Positions 26,481 through 33,534 of a stretch of DNA of 64,000 nt are shown here, piece by piece. The notes beneath the pieces are model-generated. The model was not told the origin of the DNA. It ran no database searches and was given only the letters and a program-made list of their open reading frames with translations. Position numbers and translations under genes: made by a program. Each line of letters begins with the position of its first letter. The stretch's first letter is position 1. This stretch comes from Actinopolymorpha singaporensis (GTDB lineage: Bacteria; Actinomycetota; Actinomycetes; Propionibacteriales; Actinopolymorphaceae), in the NCBI RefSeq assembly GCF_900104745.1, contig NZ_LT629732.1, positions 3,211,981 to 3,275,980 on the forward strand. The letters run 5' to 3'.

Positions 26481-26941
26481 ATGGCCCCCGCCGACGTAGG
26501 AAGTTTTCGTCCCTCGTCCCGCCCCGCCCGCCGGTCCGTCCTGCTGGGCACCGCCGGCGCCGTCGCCGCGTTCGGCTCGCTCGGTGGCAGGCCCGCCCCC
26601 GCGCACAGGCGTGGATCCGCCGGGTCGTGGCCCGGATGTCGGTGGAGGAGAAGGTCGGCCAGCTACTCGTCACGCATGTATATGGAGCGGCCGCGGACAG
26701 TGCCGGCGCCCGCAACACCGCGGAGTACGGCGTGGCCACCCCTGCGGAGGTGGTGGCGAAATACCACCATGGCGGCGTCTGCTACTCCACCTGGTCGGGC
26801 AACGTCGGGGCCGCTGCCGGGGGTGCACTCGCCCGGATCCTGTGCGGCGAGGTCGGCCCGCACGGCCGGCTGCCGGTGGAGATCCCCACCGCCGACGGCG
26901 CGGGTGTGCTGTATCCGTACGGCCACGGCCTCACCTGGTGA
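26481..26941 (+). pseudogene. GH3 (NagZ-like) beta-N-acetylhexosaminidase remnant
   Basis: A Tat-type leader (ARRSVLLGTAGAVAAFGSLGG, from ATG 26481) is followed in another frame by GH3 sequence: AWIRRVVARMSVEEKVGQLLVTHVYG and EVVAKYHHGGVCYSTWSGNV. The shift lies in the C-rich run near 26590-26605. After GNV the sequence jumps to the extreme C-terminus of the family, ALARILCGEVGPHGRLPVEIP then LYPYGHGLTW, so most of the enzyme, including the catalytic aspartate, is missing. It is a clear pseudogene with one frameshift and one large internal deletion. GH3 NagZ enzymes remove GlcNAc from peptidoglycan fragments, fitting the MurNAc recovery genes downstream. Confidence 0.85.
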
Positions 26942-26970
26942 CCCGCTCGCCGTCGCACGACCCGAAACGC

Positions 26971-27020
26971 GCGAACACCGAGCCGGCGAACACCGAGCCC
27001 GCGAACCAGCGAACCCCGAA
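26971..27020 (+). repeat. 15-bp tandem repeat after the GH3 remnant
   Basis: GCGAACACCGAGCCG at 26971-26985 is repeated with one change at 26986-27000, followed by partial copies (GCGAACCAGCGAACC). It lies between the GH3 pseudogene stop (26941) and the NamZ-like gene. Confidence 0.75.
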
Positions 27021-27074
27021 AGCCTCGACACCAAACGCCCGAACACCAGATCCGCGAAACGAACGGAGTACGCG

Positions 27075-28466
27075 ATGACCCGCACAGGTTCGCCGTCCCG
27101 GCGCACCCTCCTCGGTTCCGCACTGGCCTCCGGCGCCGTGGTGACAACGGGGCTGCAGCTGTCCGGCTCGGCCTCCGCCGCCACCGAGCGCCCGGGCGAC
27201 CAGCAGGCCGCCGCCGATGGTGACGACCAGCCGGCCACCGACCAGCCGGCCACCGCCTCGGCGCAGCCGCGAAGCGGTAGCCGGGTGCTCACCGGCGCCG
27301 AGGTCGCGGCGGCGAACGACTGGGCGGTGCTGCGAGGCACCAGGCTGGGCATCTTCAGCAACCCGACCGGCATCCTGCCCGACGCCCGCCACATCGTGGA
27401 CGACCTCGCCGAGCACGACGACCTGACGATCGTCGGTGCGTTCGGACCCGAGCACGGCTTCCGCGGCAGCGCACAGGCGGGCGGCTCGGAGGGCGACAGC
27501 CGTGACCCGCGGACCGGCATACCGGTCTACGACGCGTACGGCGCCAACCAGACGAAGCTCGGTCAGTTGTTCACCAAGGCCGGCGTGGAGACGCTGGTCT
27601 TCGACATCCAGGACGTCGGCGCGCGCTTCTACACCTACATCTGGACGATGTACAACTCGATGGCCGCTGCCGCCCGGCTCGGCATCAGGTACGTCGTACT
27701 GGACCGGCCGAACCCGATCGGCGGCCGGGTGGACGGCGCGATGATGACGCCGGACTACACCTCCGGCGTCGGCGCCAAGGAGATCGTGCAGCAGCACGGG
27801 CTGACGGTGGGAGAGCTCGCGCGCTTCTTCAACGGCGAGTTGCTGCCTGCGGAGGCGGGCCGCCCGGTCGACCTCGAGGTCGTGGAGGTCCGGGGCTGGC
27901 GGCCGGACTCGCGCGCACAGGAGTACGACCCGGTGTGGCCGCCGCCCTCGCCGAACGTCCCCACTCCGGACACCGCCCTCGCCTACGTCGGCACCTGTTT
28001 CTTCGAGGGCACCAACCTCTCCGAGGGCCGCGGCACGACCCGGCCGTTCGAGCTCGTCGGCGCGCCCTACCTCGACTACCACTGGGGCGACCGGCTGAAC
28101 TCCCACGGGCTTGCGGGTGTGGAGTTCCGCGAGGCGTACTTCGTACCTACGTTCAACAAGTACGTCGGGGAGACCTGCGCGGGTGTGCAGGTGCACGTCA
28201 CCGACGTACGCGCGTTCCAGCCGATCCCGGCCGCGGTGGCGATGCTGGTGGAGGCCCGCAGGTACGCGGACTTCCAGTGGCGCTACGACACCTACGACGC
28301 GAACCGGCCGTACTGGATCGACAAGCTGTCCGGTTCACCACGGCTGCGCACGATGATCGACGCGGGCGCGACGGTGACCGAGGTGGTGGGTGCGTGGAGT
28401 GAGGAGGTGAAGGAGTTCGACGCGCGCCGTCGGCAGTACCTCCTGTATCCGGGACGACGGGCCTAG
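27075..28466 (+). CDS. namZ: NamZ-like exo-beta-N-acetylmuramidase (DUF1343), secreted
   Basis: This 463-residue protein has a Tat signal (SRRTLLGSALASGAVVTTG), an Asp/Gln/Thr-rich linker and a DUF1343 domain (about 75-460) with LGIFSNPTGI, GAFGPEHGFRG, VFDIQDVGARFYTYIWTM, VVLDRPNPIGG and FFEGTNLSEGRGTTRPFE. Characterised NamZ (B. subtilis YbbC) removes MurNAc from the non-reducing end of peptidoglycan fragments outside the cell. ATG 27075 follows ACGGAG. The upstream frame is open to 26481, but that stretch is the GH3 leader out of context. It lies in a cluster with an AmiE-like hydrolase, MurR and MurQ, matching the Bacillus MurNAc recovery operon. Confidence 0.9.
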   Translation: MTRTGSPSRRTLLGSALASGAVVTTGLQLSGSASAATERPGDQQAAADGDDQPATDQPATASAQPRSGSRVLTGAEVAAANDWAVLRGTRLGIFSNPTGILPDARHIVDDLAEHDDLTIVGAFGPEHGFRGSAQAGGSEGDSRDPRTGIPVYDAYGANQTKLGQLFTKAGVETLVFDIQDVGARFYTYIWTMYNSMAAAARLGIRYVVLDRPNPIGGRVDGAMMTPDYTSGVGAKEIVQQHGLTVGELARFFNGELLPAEAGRPVDLEVVEVRGWRPDSRAQEYDPVWPPPSPNVPTPDTALAYVGTCFFEGTNLSEGRGTTRPFELVGAPYLDYHWGDRLNSHGLAGVEFREAYFVPTFNKYVGETCAGVQVHVTDVRAFQPIPAAVAMLVEARRYADFQWRYDTYDANRPYWIDKLSGSPRLRTMIDAGATVTEVVGAWSEEVKEFDARRRQYLLYPGRRA

Positions 28467-28474
28467 GACACGAC

Positions 28475-28684
28475 GTGCCCAGGGCAGGTCTGTCGATGGA
28501 CGGGTGGAGAAGGCGGGCTAGCGTACGGGTGGTCGCCGCGATCGCGTTGGTCGGCACGGTTCTCGTCGCCGCACTGGCATCGATACCACCGCCCGCCCGC
28601 GCCGATGCGCGCAGTCGTGGTTTCGACCATCCGTATGAAGGCTTCGCTCCGCCCGGCACCCGACTTCGTGCCGGCACACCGTAG
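28475..28684 (+). pseudogene. Signal-peptide fragment of AmiE-like hydrolase ended by an in-frame amber codon
   Basis: This 69-residue reading frame (GTG 28475, or more likely ATG 28496) contains a signal peptide (VRVVAAIALVGTVLVAALASI...ARA) and the start of a mature serine hydrolase (GFAPPGTRLRAGTP). It stops at TAG 28682-28684 in the same frame as the downstream catalytic domain, which continues EAGLDAAELTTMVEDLRGYL. In relatives a residue such as Gln or Glu sits here, so a CAG-to-TAG change is the simplest explanation. Without suppression this fragment is non-functional. Confidence 0.75.
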
Positions 28685-28717
28685 GAGGCAGGTCTGGACG
28701 CCGCCGAACTCACCACG

Positions 28718-30265
28718 ATGGTGGAGGACCTGCGTGGATACCTCCGGCCGCAGGGCGACGGGCACCCGCTCTACCCGGGTGCGGTCGTCCTGGTCGCCCG
28801 CGACGGCAAGGTCGTCGTGCACGAGGCGATGGGCCAGGCGGTGAAGTACGCCGACGCGTCCGGCGCCGAGCTGCCCGCGGACCAGCAGGTGCCCATGAGG
28901 CCGGACACGATTTTCGACCTGGCCAGCATCTCCAAGCTGTTCACGTCGATCGTCGTGATGCAGCAGGTCGAGGCCGGGCAGGTAAACCTGGACGCGCCGG
29001 TCGCCAACTACCTTCCGGAGTTCGGAAGCTTCGGCAAGGAACCAATCACCGTACGCCAGTTGCTCACGCACACCTCCGGCCTGCCGTCATGGATGCGCCT
29101 GTGGCGGCCCTACCCGGACCGGGCGAGCCGGATCGCGGCGGTGCTCGCGGTCAGGCCGAGCGCGCCACCAGGAACGACGTACGTCTACTCCGACCTCAAC
29201 CTCATCACTCTCGGCGTCCTGGTCGAACGCGTCACCGGCCGCGGCCTCGACGAACTCGTGCGCACAGGCATCACCGAGCCGCTCGGCATGGTCGACACCG
29301 GCTACAACCCGCCGGCGGACAAGCTGTACCGAGTGGCGGCCACGGAGTTCCAGACCGACCCCGACCGGGGCATGGTGCGAGGTAGCGTGCATGACGAGAA
29401 CGCCTGGTCGCTTGGCGGTGTCGCCGGGCACGCGGGGGTGTTCTCCACCGCGTCCGACCTCGCGATCCTCGCGCAGGCGATGATGAACGGCGGCAGCCAC
29501 GCAGGTCACCGTGTCCTTGAGGAGACGTCGGTCACGGCGATGCTCACCGACCTCAACGAGGGCTTCCCCGGTCACGCGCACGGGCTCGGGTTCGAGCTCG
29601 ACCAGAGGTTCTACATGGGCGCGTTGGCTTCGCCGCGCACGGCAGGGCACACCGGTTTCACGGGGACGTCGGTGGTCATCGACCTGTTGTCGCGTTCCAT
29701 CGCCGTCCTGACGACCAACCGTGTCCACCCACGCAGGGAGTGGAGCAGCGTCAACGTCGCACGCCGCACGGTCGCCGACCACGTGGCGCGTGCACTCGAC
29801 GTCGCACCGCGACGCGGTCGCACCGCGTGGTACGCCGGTCACGCGGACGGCACCACTGCGACGCTGACGTTGCCGGTGACGTTGCGGGAGAAACACACCA
29901 GACTTGGCTTCGACCTGTTCGTGGACACCGAAACCGCAGACGTCCTGACACTGGAGTTGTCTCGCGACGGTGGCGCTACGTGGTCGCCACTGCCGTATGT
30001 CGTGTCGAGTCGTGGACGGATCGCTCACCACGACGGCTCTATCTGCGGATTCACCGGACGACATTGGCAGCAGGCGTACGCTGAGGTCGACGAATCGCCA
30101 GGTCAGGTCCAGATTCGCTGGCGATACGTCACCGATCCGCTCTACCAGGGTCGCGGTGTCTACGTCGATGAGGTCCGGTTGGGTGACGCGCAGGGCACGC
30201 TCGTCAACGGGGAGCGGGAAGCCGATCGCTTCCTCGCGGACGGCTGGTCACAGGCAACGCGCTAA
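28718..30265 (+). CDS. Serine hydrolase of the beta-lactamase/AmiE family, cut off from its signal peptide
   Basis: The 515-residue catalytic part has the SxxK nucleophile (SISK in FDLASISKLFTS), the second motif YSDLN, and HTG in AGHTGFTG, all needed for class C beta-lactamase-fold hydrolases. A C-terminal beta-rich domain (about 375-515) follows. In B. subtilis the equivalent AmiE (YbbE) is an N-acetylmuramyl-L-alanine amidase in MurNAc recovery. The in-frame amber codon at 28682 separates this part from its leader. Translation could restart on AGGAGG at 28683-28688 or at ATG 28718, but the product would stay in the cytoplasm. The gene lies between namZ and murR. Confidence 0.75.
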   Translation: MVEDLRGYLRPQGDGHPLYPGAVVLVARDGKVVVHEAMGQAVKYADASGAELPADQQVPMRPDTIFDLASISKLFTSIVVMQQVEAGQVNLDAPVANYLPEFGSFGKEPITVRQLLTHTSGLPSWMRLWRPYPDRASRIAAVLAVRPSAPPGTTYVYSDLNLITLGVLVERVTGRGLDELVRTGITEPLGMVDTGYNPPADKLYRVAATEFQTDPDRGMVRGSVHDENAWSLGGVAGHAGVFSTASDLAILAQAMMNGGSHAGHRVLEETSVTAMLTDLNEGFPGHAHGLGFELDQRFYMGALASPRTAGHTGFTGTSVVIDLLSRSIAVLTTNRVHPRREWSSVNVARRTVADHVARALDVAPRRGRTAWYAGHADGTTATLTLPVTLREKHTRLGFDLFVDTETADVLTLELSRDGGATWSPLPYVVSSRGRIAHHDGSICGFTGRHWQQAYAEVDESPGQVQIRWRYVTDPLYQGRGVYVDEVRLGDAQGTLVNGEREADRFLADGWSQATR

Positions 30266-30332
30266 CCGTTGCGTCACCGACGGTGCACGGTATGGGCACG
30301 GCAACGGCACCGTAGCGGCACGGCAGGGAACA

Positions 30333-30346
30333 CGGACACGTGTCCG
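30333..30346. promoter_or_regulatory. 14-bp perfect palindrome CGGACACGTGTCCG
   Basis: A perfect palindrome without a loop lies between the serine hydrolase stop and the murR start, about 150 bp upstream of murR. Its form suits a dimeric regulator site better than a terminator. The regulator is unknown. Confidence 0.4.
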
Positions 30347-30480
30347 GCTACCGGTTCGCCGGGTGGCCGACGGCGTTGGTGGAGTGGTCGGTGGGCGAAC
30401 ACCGGTGCGGTAGGCCGGAACGGTGTTCGGCGAGGTGGCCGTCCGCGAGCGTGGCTGGACACGCGCTCCCAGGTTGCGAG

Positions 30481-30495
30481 GGTAAGTTACTTTCC
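30481..30495. promoter_or_regulatory. Candidate MurR/RpiR operator directly before murR
   Basis: GGTAAGTTACTTTCC is a near-perfect inverted repeat (GGnAAGT-T-ACTTnCC) ending 3 nt before the murR ATG. RpiR-family operators commonly have GAAA...TTTC symmetry, and autoregulation is usual. No Shine-Dalgarno site is visible, so the transcript may be leaderless with the operator in the core promoter. Confidence 0.5.
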
Positions 30496-30498
30496 ACT

Positions 30499-31422
30499 AT
30501 GGGCAAGAATTCGAAGATTCCTGAGGCCGACCCGGTGGCCGAAGGTGTCGTGATCCGGATCCGGGCCCTCGCTCCTTCGTTGTCACCGGCCGAGCGCCGC
30601 GTGGCCAGCCTCGTCCTCGAGGATCCCGAGGGGGCGTCCGCCCGCACCATCACCGAGTTGGCCCGCGCGGCCGGCACGTCGGAGACGACGGTCATCAGGT
30701 TCTGCAAGGTTCTCGGACTGCCCGGCTACCCGGAGCTACGGCTTCGGCTGGCGGCGGAGTCGGCGCGGGAGTCCGCCCGCGACGGCGACCGCGGCCGGGT
30801 CGTCGGCAGCGACATCGGTCCCGACGACTCGATGGCGCAGATCGTGGAGAAGGTCGCGTTCGCCGACGCACGTGCGGTGGAGGAGACCGCCCGCCAGCTC
30901 GACGTCGCGGTGGTGGAGACGGTGTCGGAGGTGCTCGCCGGCGCGCGGCGCACCGAACTCTTCGGCGTGGGCGCCAGTGCGTTCGTGGCCCTGGACTTCC
31001 AGCAGAAGCTGCACCGCATCGGCCGGTTGGCGTTCGCGTGGGTCGACACGCACGCCGCGCTGGCCAGCTCCGCCCTGCTCGGGCCGGGCGACGTCGCGGT
31101 CGGCATCTCCCACACCGGCATGACGGGCGACACCATCGAGGTGCTCGCCCAGGCACGCGACCGGGGCGCGACCACGGTGGCGCTGACCAACTTCCCGCGG
31201 TCCCCGATCGCGGAGGTCGCCGACTACGTGCTCACCACGGCGGCGCGGGAGACGACGTTCCGTTCGGGTGCCACCGCCAGCCGGATCGCCCAGCTCACCG
31301 TGGTGGACTGCCTGTTCGTGGCGGTGGCCAGGCGCCACTACGACAAGACGATGGGCGCGCTCGAGGTGACCTTCGACGCGATCAGCGGACGTCGGGTGGC
31401 GGCTTCGCGCGGACGACGTTGA
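30499..31422 (+). CDS. murR: RpiR/MurR-family transcriptional regulator
   Basis: This 307-residue protein has an N-terminal RpiR helix-turn-helix (about 10-90; LSPAERRVASLVLEDPEGASARTITELARAAGTSETTVIRFCKVLGLPGYPELR) and a C-terminal SIS domain (about 135-260; RTELFGVGASAFVALDFQQKL and AVGISHTGMTGDTIEVL) that binds phosphosugars. In MurR the effector is MurNAc-6-phosphate, which relieves repression. The gene name is supported by its overlap with murQ: its TGA shares a base with the murQ ATG. A palindrome lies immediately upstream of the ATG. Confidence 0.85.
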   Translation: MGKNSKIPEADPVAEGVVIRIRALAPSLSPAERRVASLVLEDPEGASARTITELARAAGTSETTVIRFCKVLGLPGYPELRLRLAAESARESARDGDRGRVVGSDIGPDDSMAQIVEKVAFADARAVEETARQLDVAVVETVSEVLAGARRTELFGVGASAFVALDFQQKLHRIGRLAFAWVDTHAALASSALLGPGDVAVGISHTGMTGDTIEVLAQARDRGATTVALTNFPRSPIAEVADYVLTTAARETTFRSGATASRIAQLTVVDCLFVAVARRHYDKTMGALEVTFDAISGRRVAASRGRR

Positions 31423-32384
31423 TGGGTGAGTCGCGGAGTGAGCCGCGCCAGGAGAAGGGAACCCGGCCGGTGATCGAGGACTACGTACGCGTGGAATCAC
31501 CCACCGAGGCACGCAATCCGCGCACCACGCAGATCGACCGGGTGCCCACCCTCGCGGTGCTCGAACTCATCAACGACGAGGACCAGCAGGTGGCGGGCGC
31601 GGTCCGCGCAGTGCTGCCCCGCCTCGCGGTCGCGGTCGACCTCGCGGTGCGGGCACTGCGCGAGGGACACCGCGTGCACTACGTCGGAGCCGGTACCTCC
31701 GGACGGCTCGGGGTACTGGACGCCGCGGAACTCCCGCCGACGTTCGCCGTACCGGACGGGTGGTTCGTCACCCACGCCGCCGGCGGGCCGACCGCCCTGC
31801 TGCGTGCGATCGAGGGAGCCGAGGACGACGAGGAGGCCGGGGCGGCGGAGATCGCGGAGTCGGTGGTGGCCGGCGACGTCGTGGTCGGACTCGCCGCCAG
31901 CGGCCGGACGCCGTACGTCGTCGGTGCACTGCGGGCCGCTCGCCGGCTCGGCGCGGCCACCGTCCTGGTGACCGCCAACCCGTCGGCGGTCGTGGGCGGG
32001 GAGGTCGACGTGTTCGTCGCCGTCGACACCGGCCCGGAGGTGGTCGCCGGCTCGACGCGGATGAAGGCGGGCACCGCACAGAAGCTGATCCTGAACGCCT
32101 TCTCCACCGCGGTGATGGTGCGGATGGGGCGGACGTACTCCAATCTGATGGTCGACCTGATGGCCACGAACGCCAAGCTGCGCGGGCGGATGCTGGAGAT
32201 CCTCGGCGAGGCGACGGGGGAGGACCAGCAGACCTGCGCCCGGGCACTCACCGACGCCGGCGGAGAACTGAAGACCGCGCTGGTCTCGGTGCTCGGCGGG
32301 GTCGTGCCGGAGGTGGCGCGGGCGGCGCTGGAGCGGGCCGACGGGCACGTGCACGCCGCGCTCGCCGACGTGCGCCGGGTGTGA
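31422..32384 (+). CDS. murQ: N-acetylmuramic acid 6-phosphate etherase
   Basis: This 320-residue cytoplasmic enzyme splits the lactyl ether of MurNAc-6-phosphate to give GlcNAc-6-phosphate and D-lactate. The SIS domain shows VGAGTSGRLGVLDAAELPPTF, and the family block GPEVVAGSTRMKAGTAQKLILN with MGRTYSNLMVDLMATNAKLR is complete; a small C-terminal helical domain follows. ATG 31422 overlaps the murR stop; a GTG at 31470 would remove 16 non-conserved residues. No MurNAc transporter or MurNAc kinase is seen beside it, so how the substrate is phosphorylated is open. Confidence 0.95.
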   Translation: MGESRSEPRQEKGTRPVIEDYVRVESPTEARNPRTTQIDRVPTLAVLELINDEDQQVAGAVRAVLPRLAVAVDLAVRALREGHRVHYVGAGTSGRLGVLDAAELPPTFAVPDGWFVTHAAGGPTALLRAIEGAEDDEEAGAAEIAESVVAGDVVVGLAASGRTPYVVGALRAARRLGAATVLVTANPSAVVGGEVDVFVAVDTGPEVVAGSTRMKAGTAQKLILNAFSTAVMVRMGRTYSNLMVDLMATNAKLRGRMLEILGEATGEDQQTCARALTDAGGELKTALVSVLGGVVPEVARAALERADGHVHAALADVRRV

Positions 32385-32492
32385 ACACCTGTCCGGTTGT
32401 GGTCTTGCACCAGGGGTAGAGGACCACGCAGTGTGGAGGTTCCAGGTGCGTCTCTTCCCTCGTCGACGCGCCCAGACGTGCCGGAGGTCCCT

Positions 32493-33482
32493 GTGCAGGC
32501 GATATGGAAGGGTTCGGTCTCCTTCGGCCTGGTGACGATCCCCGTCAAGGTATACGCGGCCACCCAGGAGAAGGATGTCGCGTTCCGTCAGGTTCACGCC
32601 GCAGACGGTGGCCGCATCCGGTACCGCCGCTTCTGCGAGGTCGACGGCGAGGAGGTGGCGTACTCCGACATCGCCAAGGGGTACGAGCTTCCCGACGGTG
32701 AGATGGCGGTCCTGACCGCGGAGGACATGGCCGACCTTCCGTTGCCGACCCGGCACGTGGTGGAGGTGCTGGAGTTCGTTCCCGCGGAGGAGATCGACCC
32801 GATCTACGTCTCCCGCAGTTACTACCTGCAGGCCGACGGTCCGGCCGCGAAACCCTATGTCCTGTTGCGCGACGCGCTGCGGCGCACGGGCCAGACCGCC
32901 CTTGTCAAGGTGGCCTTGCGCAACCGCGAGGCGCTGGCGATGCTGCGGCCCAAGGGGGACGTGCTGGTCCTGCAGACGATGTTGTGGCCGGACGAGGTAC
33001 GCGACGCGTCGTTCGCCGCACCGGCGTCGGAGGTGGAGGTCCGCCCGCAGGAGGTGGCGATGGCGGAGTCCTACATCCAGACGTTGGAGACCAGCTTCGA
33101 TCCCGACCGCTACCACGACGAGTACCGCGCCGCCCTCGAGGTCGTCCTCGAGGCGAAGGCGACCGGGCACGAGGTGGAGGCCCCGGCGACCGCCGCACCC
33201 GCCAAGGGTGAGGTGGTCGACCTGATGGCGGCGTTGCAGGCCAGCGTGGACGAGGCGCGCCGGCAACGCGGTGAGTCGGCCGGTGGCGGCGCCGGACGCA
33301 CGGCCGGTTCGGCCGCGAAGGCAGCGAAGCCGGCGAAGTCGACGAAGAAGGCGCCGGCCAAGAAGACGGCGGCGAAGAAGACGGCCACCAAGAAAGCCAC
33401 CGCGAAGAAGACCACCACCAAGAAGGCAGCCAAGAAGCCGGCCGCGAAGACCGCGAAGACGCCGGCCCGCAAGTCGGCGTAG
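32493..33482 (+). CDS. ku: Bacterial Ku, non-homologous end-joining protein
   Basis: This 329-residue protein has a Ku core (about 1-255): AIWKGSVSFGLVTIPVKVYAATQEKDVAFRQVH, a middle segment VEVLEFVPAEEIDPIYVSRSYYL and ETSFDPDRYHDEYRAALEVVLEAK. Ku homodimers thread onto broken DNA ends and recruit ligase LigD. The C-terminal 60 residues are a Lys/Ala-rich tail of repeated KKTAAKKTATKK-type units, resembling histone H1, as in several actinobacterial Ku proteins where the tail adds DNA binding. GTG 32493 has GGAGG 5 nt upstream and begins exactly at the domain. No ligD lies within the window. Confidence 0.95.
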   Translation: MQAIWKGSVSFGLVTIPVKVYAATQEKDVAFRQVHAADGGRIRYRRFCEVDGEEVAYSDIAKGYELPDGEMAVLTAEDMADLPLPTRHVVEVLEFVPAEEIDPIYVSRSYYLQADGPAAKPYVLLRDALRRTGQTALVKVALRNREALAMLRPKGDVLVLQTMLWPDEVRDASFAAPASEVEVRPQEVAMAESYIQTLETSFDPDRYHDEYRAALEVVLEAKATGHEVEAPATAAPAKGEVVDLMAALQASVDEARRQRGESAGGGAGRTAGSAAKAAKPAKSTKKAPAKKTAAKKTATKKATAKKTTTKKAAKKPAAKTAKTPARKSA

Positions 33483-33534
33483 CCGCCCGGCCGACTGCCT
33501 GTCCGGCCCGGTCCGCCCTGCCGGGCTTGAGGAT

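Noticed and set aside
26481-28466. Single 661-residue frame joining the GH3 leader to NamZ
   Set aside because: The joining stretch (about residues 40-198) is out-of-frame GH3 sequence and intergenic repeat; NamZ has its own Tat signal and ribosome site at 27075.
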